DNA of 7,812 nt, from assembly GCA_944390995.1 (NCBI GenBank), contig CALXSA010000049.1, forward strand, positions 1 to 7,812. Direction: 5' to 3'. This document shows, piece after piece, positions 1 through 6,221 of the stretch. The DNA comes from an uncultured Clostridia bacterium (lineage in GTDB: Bacteria; Bacillota_A; Clostridia; TANB77; CAG-508). The position numbers were made by a program, and so were the translations under genes. The notes beneath the pieces are model-generated. The model had not been told where the DNA came from, did not search any database, and saw only the letters and a program-made list of their open reading frames with translations. Numbering within the stretch: position 1 is the first letter of the stretch; each line of letters starts with the position of its first letter.

Positions 1-1076
1 TTGTAATTGCATTAGTTATTGCCTTCTCAGTTTTCATAACTAAAATAGAGGGGGAGACAATTACCGACGAGCAAATGATACAAATGCTTTCACAAGCAAA
101 CAGTATGGTAGATTTAATAAAAGGCTATTTCCCTACATTACAGTATGCAATTGATGCTATACTAAGTAGCTCAATAGTTGGCGGTTTAATTGAATTCTTG
201 AAGCTTATTGGTTTTACAGCCATAGCATATGTACTTTATGTATTATTAGCGCAAAAGCTGTATTTCAAAGGTTTAATAGGAAACTTATACAGTGGCACAA
301 AAAAGAGCAATAAAAAAGTTAATTTGAATAGCAAAAACACAACAATAGCTAGGAGCTATATTGCGAAAGAGTTTAAAATATTGTTTAGAAACCCTGTGTT
401 TCTTGTGCAGTGCATTTTGCCTGCTGTGCTATTTCCAGTATTAATTGTGGGCATAGTGCTAGTTGGCTTTAGCGGAGAAGAATTGCAGAATATTAGAAAT
501 GTAGCGGTTATAACCGAAGGAGACAAGTCGATGTTCTTCTTCATAATACTTGCAGCAATTCAGTTTTTCTCAATGATAATATATGTTTCAGCAACAGCGA
601 TATCAAGGGATGGCTCGAATGCAGTATTTATGAAATACATACCAGTTTCGTTATTTAAGCAATATGTTTATAAAACAATGCCAAACATTATTATGAACAT
701 AATTATGATTGTGCTAACACTTGGAATTGCGAGATATATTATAGATATATCAGTGCTAGACATGATAATAGTGTTCGTGATTTCCACGATTATAGCTGTG
801 TTCCAAAGCTTTTTACTAATTTTAATAGACTTGAAAAGACCGAAGCTACAGTGGAGTTCAGAATATGCTGTGGTAAAACAAAACATGAATTTAATATTTC
901 CAATGATATTTGCATTTGTTAATATTGGTTTAATTTTAGCGATTATCTCGCTTATGGAAAACTTGCCTGTGTACTTATCCGTGGTCACAATTGGAGTTTT
1001 ATATTTTGTAGCTATATGGGTTTTGCTTAAATACATGGAAAAGAAACAGTTTGAATTGGCGAGAAAGATTATTTAA
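1..1076 (+). CDS. ABC-2 type exporter permease, large multi-helix form (5' end missing)
   Basis: The reading frame is open from the first complete codon (position 3) to a TAA at 1074-1076, giving 357 codons. The true start therefore lies before the window, and the ATG at 75 is internal. About eight hydrophobic segments are visible, the first cut by the window edge. Counting position 3 as codon 1, a basic stretch containing RSYIAKEF (about 117-124) precedes a membrane pair. SRDG falls near 201-204, and DLKRPK near 276-281 is followed by EYAVVKQN. From memory these are hallmarks of the large (over 500 residues) clostridial ABC-2 type permeases, which act in the cytoplasmic membrane with a separate ATPase. 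That ATPase is probably encoded upstream, outside the window. The substrate is unknown. The gene ends 112 bases before the next one, on the same strand. Confidence 0.82.
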   Translation, partial: VIALVIAFSVFITKIEGETITDEQMIQMLSQANSMVDLIKGYFPTLQYAIDAILSSSIVGGLIEFLKLIGFTAIAYVLYVLLAQKLYFKGLIGNLYSGTKKSNKKVNLNSKNTTIARSYIAKEFKILFRNPVFLVQCILPAVLFPVLIVGIVLVGFSGEELQNIRNVAVITEGDKSMFFFIILAAIQFFSMIIYVSATAISRDGSNAVFMKYIPVSLFKQYVYKTMPNIIMNIIMIVLTLGIARYIIDISVLDMIIVFVISTIIAVFQSFLLILIDLKRPKLQWSSEYAVVKQNMNLIFPMIFAFVNIGLILAIISLMENLPVYLSVVTIGVLYFVAIWVLLKYMEKKQFELARKII

Positions 1077-1115
1077 ATGGCAATTGAAATGCTGAGAAAA
1101 AATTTAATAAGAACC

Positions 1116-1144
1116 AAATTTAACCTAAACATAAGAGGTTATTT
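1116..1144 (+). other. Imperfect inverted repeat in the intergenic gap
   Basis: TAACCT at 1121-1126 pairs perfectly with AGGTTA at 1136-1141 around a nine-base loop. AAA at 1116-1118 can extend the stem against TTT at 1142-1144 across a two-base bulge. No T-run follows, so it does not look like a standard intrinsic terminator on this strand. It could be a weak RNA structure after the permease stop codon, or chance in AT-rich DNA. Confidence 0.3.
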
Positions 1145-1159
1145 GAAAAAAATTTGTTA

Positions 1160-1174
1160 GAGCAAAAGTTGCTC
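1160..1174 (+). other. Short perfect hairpin just ahead of a ribosome binding site
   Basis: GAGCAA at 1160-1165 and TTGCTC at 1169-1174 form a perfect six-base-pair stem with a three-base loop. It ends four bases before the GGAGG Shine-Dalgarno at 1179-1183 of the next gene. It has no T-run, so termination is unlikely. Its place suggests an effect on translation initiation or mRNA ends, but that is inference. Confidence 0.35.
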
Positions 1175-1188
1175 GAATGGAGGTCTGA

Positions 1189-2463
1189 ATGGAAGAAAAA
1201 GTAAATAACAGATATTTCTTAGGAGTGATAGGAGCATTAATAGGAGCTCTTGTGGGGGCTATTCCATGGGTACTGCTATATGTTTTTGCAGATTTGATGT
1301 ATTCATTGCTTGCAATTATAATAGTTATATGCAGCTTTTATGGATACAAACTCACAAAGGCAAAAATAGATAAAAAATTGCCGATAATACTTTCAGTAGC
1401 GTCATTTGTGGCAATAACTATTACTATGTTTCTAATAATTCCAGTTTGCTATTTGGCAAATGAGTTAGGACAAGTCACATGGGAGATGCTACAAGCCATG
1501 TATAGTAGCAGCGATTTCCTAGGAGCTCTGATGACAGATTACTTGATTTCATTATTGTTTGGAGCAGTTGTTATTGGAATAATTATTTATAACTTAAATA
1601 AACAGCTAAAGAGTGGGGTTGAAGGCAAAGATATCAAAATATTGTCTAGAGACATAAGCAATGAGCAATTTTCAAGCGAAGATATTGCAAAAGTAAGGGA
1701 TATTTTTAGAAAAAATAATGCTACTAACAAAAAACAAGCCATTACGAAAGAGTTGGTAATGGAGGATATGGTAAAGGTTTTGGGAGAAGAAAAGGCGAAA
1801 AGAATATTCGATTATCTAAAAATACAAGAAATCATAAAGAAAAAAGCAAATAAATATTATTTTGAAGAAAAAGCAGAAGGAAGTATATGGTATAGATATG
1901 GAATAGCAAATCTAAGAACTTTTTTAATTGTACTTGCTATAGCGGTGGTTTTGGCGTTTGCCATAGTTTATTTTGAACAAAACACTGCGCAAGATGAAGC
2001 AAACCAATTGTTGCAAGAGATTGCAAGCAATGAGTCAGGTGGAGAATATGAGCTTGGCGCTGGAAGTCTTAAGTTGATGCTACCGGACGATATGGTTATA
2101 TTGACTGATGACCAAATAGTGAGAGGGTTTGGCGAAGGATATGATGAGGCATACGAGTTGTTCGCTACTAGTACAGATTTCCAAAAGCTGATAATGGTTT
2201 TTAATGACAGCAAATCTAACTATGAAGAAGACTATACACCAGAAGAATATTTGAAGACTGCTTTGCAAGACGATACTTTGGAAATAAAGAAACTTGAAGT
2301 GTCAGACCAAACTTTTTATTATGTAGAACGTCCATATAGTACAGAGGATGGAATTGAAGGAATGGTGATAGATGGGGTACTTGATGGCGGAGATAAATTT
2401 GTGTGCATGATTCTTGATACTCCAAAAGATAACCAATTTAATTTAGAAGAAATAATAAAATAA
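1189..2463 (+). CDS. Unrecognised five-helix membrane protein with a C-terminal extracytoplasmic domain
   Basis: I do not recognise this 424-residue protein. GGAGG at 1179-1183, five bases before the ATG, supports the start. Four hydrophobic segments lie near residues 9-32, 33-53, 65-90 and 110-135. A charged, mostly helical cytoplasmic region (about 136-240) follows, then a fifth helix (about 241-263) and an acidic C-terminal domain (264-424). Positive charges at KLTKAKIDKK and after helix 4 predict the N-terminus inside and the C-terminal domain outside. That domain starts with a Gly/Ser/Glu linker and then SLKLMLPDD. Its alternating beta-like stretches (KLIMVFND, QTFYYVERP, KFVCMILD) loosely recall small Mog1/PsbP-like sensor or lipoprotein domains, which is a weak inference. 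The gene sits between two ABC-2 exporter modules, so an accessory or regulatory role in export is possible. Base composition matches its neighbours. Confidence 0.8.
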   Translation: MEEKVNNRYFLGVIGALIGALVGAIPWVLLYVFADLMYSLLAIIIVICSFYGYKLTKAKIDKKLPIILSVASFVAITITMFLIIPVCYLANELGQVTWEMLQAMYSSSDFLGALMTDYLISLLFGAVVIGIIIYNLNKQLKSGVEGKDIKILSRDISNEQFSSEDIAKVRDIFRKNNATNKKQAITKELVMEDMVKVLGEEKAKRIFDYLKIQEIIKKKANKYYFEEKAEGSIWYRYGIANLRTFLIVLAIAVVLAFAIVYFEQNTAQDEANQLLQEIASNESGGEYELGAGSLKLMLPDDMVILTDDQIVRGFGEGYDEAYELFATSTDFQKLIMVFNDSKSNYEEDYTPEEYLKTALQDDTLEIKKLEVSDQTFYYVERPYSTEDGIEGMVIDGVLDGGDKFVCMILDTPKDNQFNLEEIIK

Positions 2464-2470
2464 TATAAAA

Positions 2471-2514
2471 GGGGACATTCTAAAAGCCCAAAAATTGGAC
2501 CAGCAGAGTGCCCC
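2471..2514 (+). repeat. Bulged palindrome starting with GGGGAC, with a nested hairpin
   Basis: GGGG (2471-2474) pairs with CCCC (2511-2514). CATTC (2476-2480) pairs with GAGTG (2506-2510), with A2475 bulged and one G-U pair. Inside, CCAA (2488-2491) pairs with TTGG (2495-2498) around AAA. The GC-rich ends stand out in this AT-rich gap. No T-run follows, so it is a poor terminator. It resembles the small dispersed palindromes with GGGGAC ends common in clostridial genomes, but whether it is repeated elsewhere cannot be seen here. It fills most of the 85 bases between the unknown membrane gene and the ATPase gene. Confidence 0.5.
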
Positions 2515-2548
2515 TAAAGTATGAATTTTAGCGAAGGAGGAAATTTTG

Positions 2549-3286
2549 ATGCTAAAGGTAGATAACTTAAAAAAGAAGTTTGTTACATATAAAAACAAAA
2601 AGGAGAAAGTAGAGTTCTATGCTGACAACGGTATTTCATTTGAGGCGAAGGACGGAGAAATTATAGGAATTCTGGGGCCAAATGGTGCCGGCAAAACTAC
2701 TCTCCTAAGAATGATTGCTGGAATATTAGAGCCGACCGAGGGAACAGTTACATTTGATGGCTTGAATTATAAAAATAATGAAATAGACATTAAGCAAAAC
2801 ATTGCATATTTATCCGGCAATACTAAGCTTTATGACACATTATCTACATACGAGCTTTTAAAAATGTGTGCAGATATATATAATGTGCCAAGTGATAAGG
2901 CTGAAGCAAGAATTAAGGAGCTATCTAAGGTGCTAAACATGGACGAGTTTCTATATAATAAAATAGCGAACTTGTCAACAGGTCAAACACAAAGAGTAAA
3001 TATCGCAAGGTGTTTGTTACATGACCCGAAATATTATATTCTTGATGAAGCAACAACAGGGCTTGATATAATTTCTAGCCAAATAATATTAGACTTTATT
3101 AAACAAGAAAAGCAAAAAGGCAAAACGATTTTGTATTCGACACATTATATGGAAGAAGCGGAAAACATTTGCGATAGGGTGCTAATGATTAATAAAGGTG
3201 TTGTTGTTAATTCTGGCACACCGGAAAAGATTAAGAAGGATACGGGGACGAATAATCTTAGGGATGCATTTTGGAGGTTTGTATGA
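2549..3286 (+). CDS. natA: ABC transporter ATP-binding protein, NatA-like
   Basis: This 245-residue nucleotide-binding subunit should power an ABC-2 type exporter from the cytoplasmic face. Visible motifs are Walker A GPNGAGKT (43-50), signature LSTGQ (142-146), Walker B YILDEA (163-168, catalytic Glu167) followed by TTGLD, and the H-loop His199 in STHYMEEAENICDR. The stretch IAYLSGNTKLYDTLS, where a Q-loop glutamine is usual, lacks it, which I recall as a trait of the NatA group. B. subtilis NatA is about the same length and exports sodium with NatB, but substrate cannot be inferred for this copy. AGGAGG at 2535-2540 lies eight bases before ATG 2549. A TTG at 2546 in the same frame is a less likely start. 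The TGA overlaps the permease ATG, so the two are translationally coupled. The fold is certain, the NatA assignment moderate. Confidence 0.9.
   Translation: MLKVDNLKKKFVTYKNKKEKVEFYADNGISFEAKDGEIIGILGPNGAGKTTLLRMIAGILEPTEGTVTFDGLNYKNNEIDIKQNIAYLSGNTKLYDTLSTYELLKMCADIYNVPSDKAEARIKELSKVLNMDEFLYNKIANLSTGQTQRVNIARCLLHDPKYYILDEATTGLDIISSQIILDFIKQEKQKGKTILYSTHYMEEAENICDRVLMINKGVVVNSGTPEKIKKDTGTNNLRDAFWRFV
3273..3277 (+). promoter_or_regulatory. Ribosome binding site that fixes the NatB-like start
   Basis: GGAGG lies inside the end of the ATPase gene, five bases before ATG 3283. A TTG at 3271 in the same frame would put this Shine-Dalgarno inside the coding region, so 3283 is the better start. The arrangement, with an ATGA stop/start overlap, supports coupled translation of the two subunits. 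Confidence 0.8.
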
Positions 3287-4431
3287 AAAACAATTTATGG
3301 AATATTTTGAAAAAAGAGTTAAGAGAATTATTTAGAGATAAAAAGTCTCTTGCAATGATGCTAATTATACCAATATTTATACCGCTGATAATGCTTGGAA
3401 TGTCGGCATTGTTTGAGATGCAAGCAAATAAGGATGTGGAAGAATTTAACAAAATAGGCTTTGCGTATGAGCTAAGTGAAGAAGAAAGGCAGATTGCAGA
3501 GCAGATGAATGTGGATGTTATAAATGGTTCGGAGGAGGAACTGAAACAAAAGTATGAAAATGGTGAGATTAATCTATACATTACAAAAGATGGTTCGAAG
3601 TATATAATGAATAATGATGGCTCGGATACAAGTTCATATGCAGTGGGCTTAATGGAGAGTTATTTTGATGCGTATAAGGAATACTTACAGCAGAGTTATT
3701 TACAGGAAAATGGTGTAAACCCAAGCGAGGTTTTGAACATAATTACTGTAGAGGAGAATGTGTCTGAGGAAGAAAATTATTTCGGAAATTATATAAAAGT
3801 ATATGCTTTCTTATTTATCATTATGGCGATAACTGTTTCTGCGACATATCCTGCAACAGATACTACAGCTGGTGAAAAAGAAAGAGGTACTTTGGAAACA
3901 CTATTAACATTTCCAATTAAGAGCAAGGACATTATAGTAGGAAAATTTCTTGCGGTGTCAATATCTTCAGTGGTTACAGGAATAATTAGCTTTATATTAG
4001 CAATTATAGCTTTAATAATTTCACAAAATAACTTCTCGATTTATGAGGGAGTAGATATAATGTACAGTGCGCCAAGTATTGCATTTGCAGTGGTTGTAAT
4101 AGTTGCATATTCATTCTTTATTAGTGGACTATGTATTTCTATTGCAAGCACATCAAAAACATTTAAAGAAGCGCAAAGTGCATTAACACCACTGACATTT
4201 ATATCGTTTTTCCCAAGCTTTATAGTGTTTATGGTAGGCTTAGAGACAACACCAATTTTATCATTAATACCATTTTTGAATTACACAATGATATTTACAG
4301 ATATTTCAAATGGCAACATAGACCTATTAAACATTGCTCTAATGGCCATTTCTACAATTGTGTATATTACTATAATATTTACATATATAATTAAGCAATA
4401 TAAGTCGGAAAAAGTGCTATTTTCGAACTAG
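3283..4431 (+). CDS. natB: ABC-2 type exporter permease, NatB-like
   Basis: This 382-residue membrane subunit partners the NatA-like ATPase. A basic amphipathic start with KELRELFRDKK (11-21) precedes the first helix (about 24-44). A large hydrophilic extracytoplasmic domain (about 45-170) follows, then about five more helices (173-190, 222-247, 264-288, 303-325, 351-371). The motif AGEKERGTLETLL (196-208) after helix 2 is the hallmark of NatB/ABC-2 permeases and probably docks the ATPase. KTFKEAQSALTPL (292-304) is also typical. Length and layout match B. subtilis NatB (about 386 residues), a sodium exporter subunit, but many relatives have unknown substrates, so the symbol denotes family resemblance. 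The first four bases overlap the ATPase gene. No convincing terminator follows. Confidence 0.87.
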   Translation: MKNNLWNILKKELRELFRDKKSLAMMLIIPIFIPLIMLGMSALFEMQANKDVEEFNKIGFAYELSEEERQIAEQMNVDVINGSEEELKQKYENGEINLYITKDGSKYIMNNDGSDTSSYAVGLMESYFDAYKEYLQQSYLQENGVNPSEVLNIITVEENVSEEENYFGNYIKVYAFLFIIMAITVSATYPATDTTAGEKERGTLETLLTFPIKSKDIIVGKFLAVSISSVVTGIISFILAIIALIISQNNFSIYEGVDIMYSAPSIAFAVVVIVAYSFFISGLCISIASTSKTFKEAQSALTPLTFISFFPSFIVFMVGLETTPILSLIPFLNYTMIFTDISNGNIDLLNIALMAISTIVYITIIFTYIIKQYKSEKVLFSN

Positions 4432-4448
4432 CTTGAGATTATTTTTCC
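4407..4448 (+). other. Inverted repeat spanning the natB stop codon
   Basis: GGAAAAA at 4407-4413 is complementary to TTTTTCC at 4442-4448. Inside it GCTA (4416-4419) can pair with TAGC (4429-4432), which includes the stop codon. The stem is AT-rich with long unpaired arms and is not followed by a T-run, so it is at best a weak terminator. The end of the transport transcript remains unclear. Confidence 0.25.
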
Positions 4449-4474
4449 AAAAACTCTTGCATAAAATTAATTTG

Positions 4475-4480
4475 TATAAT
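4475..4480 (+). promoter_or_regulatory. Candidate -10 element upstream of pgi
   Basis: A perfect TATAAT lies about 75 bases before the pgi start, in the 124-base gap after natB. No good -35 sits at the usual 16-18 base spacing. The nearest TTG-type hexamer, TTGCAT at 4457-4462, gives only 12 bases. The AT-rich context makes a chance match easy, so this is a weak candidate. Confidence 0.3.
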
Positions 4481-4541
4481 ATCATATTAACAGAATTATA
4501 CAAAAGAGGAACAAGGGTAAAATAACTCATGTGCCTTAGAG

Positions 4542-4547
4542 AAAGGA
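4542..4547 (+). promoter_or_regulatory. Ribosome binding site that decides the pgi start
   Basis: AAAGGA lies eight bases before ATG 4556. An in-frame upstream ATG at 4529 would add nine residues (MCLRERTDN) unlike the family's N-terminus and would have only a weaker AAGGG upstream. The 4556 start is preferred. Confidence 0.65.
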
Positions 4548-4555
4548 CTGATAAT

Positions 4556-5866
4556 ATGGGAATAAAAATAGATTTTACAAATGCAAGAGTTTTTGAAAAA
4601 AATGTGAGCAAATATGCAAAACAAGTATCGGAAATTCATACGAAACTTCATGAAAAAGCAAACGACCCAAATGAATTCTGTGGTTGGATAAATTTACCAA
4701 CAATGTACAACAAAGTTGAGTTGATTGAAATTAAAAGAGCAGCGAAAAAGATACAATCAGACACAGATGTGCTATTAGTTATAGGTATAGGAGGGTCATA
4801 TTTAGGAGCAAGGGCGGTAATTGAGTCGCTTACAAACAGTTTTTATAACATGCAGGATAAAGCGCATAGAAAAACGCCTCAAATAATATATGTAGGAAAC
4901 AATTTGAGCACAAACTATATTAATGATGTAATTGAATACATAGCAGATAAAGACATATCTATTAATGTGATTTCTAAATCTGGTACAACAACAGAACCTG
5001 CAATTGCATTTAGAATTTTTAGAGAAATAATGGAAAACAAATATAGCCTAAAAGAAGCAAGAGGCAGAATATATGTTACTACAGACGAGAAAAAAGGAGC
5101 TCTAAAACAATTGGCAGAGAAAGAGAAATATACCACATTTGTCATTCCAGACAATATAGGAGGCAGATATTCGGTGCTAACGGCAGTGGGCTTGCTTCCT
5201 ATAGCAGCAGCAGGAATAGATATAGACGAGCTTATGGAAGGCGCTAGAATAGCTCAAGATAGATACGACGACGACAATTTGAAATACAACGAATGCTACA
5301 AGTATGCGGTTATAAGAAATGTGCTTTATGAAAAAGAAAAGAACATAGAGCTCTTGGTAACATATGAGCCAAAACTACACTATTTTATAGAATGGTGGAA
5401 GCAATTATATGGAGAGAGTGAAGGTAAAGAACTAAAAGGAATTTATCCTTCAGGAGCTGAATTTACTACAGACTTGCATTCTTTAGGACAATACATACAA
5501 GAGGGAAGACGAAATTTATTTGAAACAGTAATAAATATAGAAAATAGTCAGAATGACATTGAGATGAGGCATGAGGAAGACGACTTAGACAATTTAAACT
5601 ATTTAGAAGGTAAAACATTGGACTTTGTCAATAAAAAAGCAATGGAAGGCACAATAATTGCGCATACAGAGGGAGACGTGCCAAATATAGTTTTAAATGT
5701 AGAGAAGTTGGATGCAAACCATATAGGACAATTGATTTACTTTTTCGAACTTGCATGCGGAATGTCCGGCTCTATATTGGGAGTCAACCCATTCAATCAA
5801 CCAGGTGTGGAGAAGTACAAGACAAACATGTTCAAATTATTAGGCAAGCCAGGCTACGAGGAATAA
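4556..5866 (+). CDS. pgi: Glucose-6-phosphate isomerase
   Basis: The enzyme interconverts glucose 6-phosphate and fructose 6-phosphate in glycolysis and gluconeogenesis in the cytoplasm. From ATG 4556 it has 436 residues, near the usual length of the short bacterial form. It shows two SIS-type sugar-phosphate domains. GIGGSYLGA (77-85) and SKSGTTTE (140-147) bind phosphate, and [14 protein letters not shown] (199-212) matches family signature 1. GESEGK (286-291) carries the catalytic base Glu287. His308 in TDLHSLGQ is the likely ring-opening histidine. [12 protein letters not shown] (411-422) is signature 2 and ends in the conserved Lys422. All key residues are present and the frame is intact. 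It lies 124 bases after natB and may have its own promoter. A terminator-like hairpin follows its stop, and thrS downstream has a separate promoter. Confidence 0.97.
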   Translation: MGIKIDFTNARVFEKNVSKYAKQVSEIHTKLHEKANDPNEFCGWINLPTMYNKVELIEIKRAAKKIQSDTDVLLVIGIGGSYLGARAVIESLTNSFYNMQDKAHRKTPQIIYVGNNLSTNYINDVIEYIADKDISINVISKSGTTTEPAIAFRIFREIMENKYSLKEARGRIYVTTDEKKGALKQLAEKEKYTTFVIPDNIGGRYSVLTAVGLLPIAAAGIDIDELMEGARIAQDRYDDDNLKYNECYKYAVIRNVLYEKEKNIELLVTYEPKLHYFIEWWKQLYGESEGKELKGIYPSGAEFTTDLHSLGQYIQEGRRNLFETVINIENSQNDIEMRHEEDDLDNLNYLEGKTLDFVNKKAMEGTIIAHTEGDVPNIVLNVEKLDANHIGQLIYFFELACGMSGSILGVNPFNQPGVEKYKTNMFKLLGKPGYEE

Positions 5867-5870
5867 AAAA

Positions 5871-5899
5871 CTGTTTTTGGGGACGGAGGAAAAAAACAG
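5871..5899 (+). terminator. Probable terminator hairpin after pgi, with a GGGGAC loop
   Basis: CTGTTTTT (5871-5878) pairs with AAAAACAG (5892-5899), eight base pairs around a 13-base loop containing GGGGACGGAGG. It begins four bases after the pgi stop. The following bases (CTTTCTGT) give only a weak T-run, and ACAG/CTGT (5896-5899 with 5904-5907) can form a competing small hairpin. It may terminate pgi transcripts inefficiently, or it may be a small repeated palindrome. Confidence 0.5.
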
Positions 5900-5916
5900 C
5901 TTTCTGTAAAAAACAA

Positions 5917-5945
5917 TTGACATAACTGCAAAGGTGTAGTATAAT
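5917..5945 (+). promoter_or_regulatory. Consensus sigma-A-type promoter for the thrS leader
   Basis: TTGACA at 5917-5922 and TATAAT at 5940-5945 are both perfect matches, with the ideal 17-base spacer. Transcription should start near 5951-5953, a few bases before T-box Stem I. This predicts strong constitutive initiation, with control exerted later by attenuation in the leader. Confidence 0.9.
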
Positions 5946-5951
5946 TTGAAC

Positions 5952-6184
5952 TGTAATAGGAAAAGACGTAAATGGGACAAAGTAAAATAAAGGTTGTTTC
6001 AAGAGAGGAACAGTCGTGGGCTGTAAGCTGTTCTAAATAAACATATTTGAAAAACTACCCCATTGTTTCTAGCAAAACTAGACGTAATACTTGCGTTAAA
6101 AGTAAATTAGAGTGAAACAAAGGGTGGAACCGTGTTATATAGCACCCCTCTGGCAATTAAGTCTTGCTAGAGGGGCGCTTTTTT
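5952..6184 (+). promoter_or_regulatory. T-box riboswitch, threonine-specific leader of thrS
   Basis: The leader senses uncharged tRNA-Thr and controls transcription of thrS. Stem I can be drawn from TAGGAA (5957-5962) with TTTCTA (6066-6071), then AATGGG (5971-5976) with CCCATT (6059-6064). AGTA (5981-5984) faces GAA (6049-6051) as a loop-E motif. AAATA (5985-5989) pairs with TATTT (6044-6048), and the apical stem GAACAG (6008-6013) pairs with CTGTTC (6028-6033), next to an AGAGAG bulge. The specifier is most likely ACT (6054-6056), a threonine codon followed by the usual A; the next triplet, ACC, also encodes threonine. The T-box sequence AGGGTGGAACCGTG is at 6121-6134. In the antiterminator AGGG (6121-6124) pairs with CCCT (6146-6149) and GTG (6132-6134) with CAC (6143-6145), leaving a seven-base UGGAACC bulge. 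The variable A there fits a tRNA-Thr with U at position 73. Confidence 0.95.
6142..6184 (+). terminator. Intrinsic terminator of the thrS T-box
   Basis: CCCCTCTGGCAA (6145-6156) pairs with TTGCTAGAGGGG (6164-6175), twelve pairs with one G-U, and GC/GC extend the base past one mismatch. Six T residues (6179-6184) follow. The 5' arm shares CAC and CCCT with the antiterminator, so the two structures exclude each other. It should stop transcription when tRNA-Thr is charged. Confidence 0.95.
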
Positions 6185-6208
6185 AGTGCGACTAAGCTCT
6201 TGGATGGA

Positions 6209-6214
6209 AAGGAG
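6209..6214 (+). promoter_or_regulatory. Ribosome binding site of thrS
   Basis: AAGGAG lies seven bases before ATG 6222, after the attenuator. The site is outside the terminator stem, so control should act on transcription rather than on ribosome access. Confidence 0.8.
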
Positions 6215-6221
6215 AATTATT

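Noticed and set aside
371..387. Possible frameshift or degradation in the first permease
   Set aside because: The frame is intact from the window edge to the stop and the motifs are in normal order; only the window truncates it.
668..1036. Minus-strand frame of 122 codons inside the first permease gene
   Set aside because: It is antisense to a well-supported membrane protein and its product shows no recognisable domain.
1077..1160. A 27-codon frame starting directly after the first permease stop (ATG 1077 to TAG 1158-1160)
   Set aside because: No clear ribosome binding site, the product is basic and featureless, and it is as short as chance frames in AT-rich gaps.
1968..2425. Three overlapping minus-strand frames in the unknown membrane gene
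   Set aside because: They overlap one another and the well-started + strand gene, with no ribosome sites or motifs of their own.
2464..2514. Intrinsic terminator after the unknown membrane gene
   Set aside because: The stem is plausible but is followed by TAAAGT, not a T-run.
3258..3581. Minus-strand frame of 107 codons over the natA/natB junction
   Set aside because: It lies opposite two genes with clear family motifs and good ribosome sites; it is a shadow frame.
4457..4480. TTGCAT plus TATAAT as a full pgi promoter
   Set aside because: The spacer is only 12 bases, too short for a sigma-A promoter; only the -10 is kept as a weak candidate.
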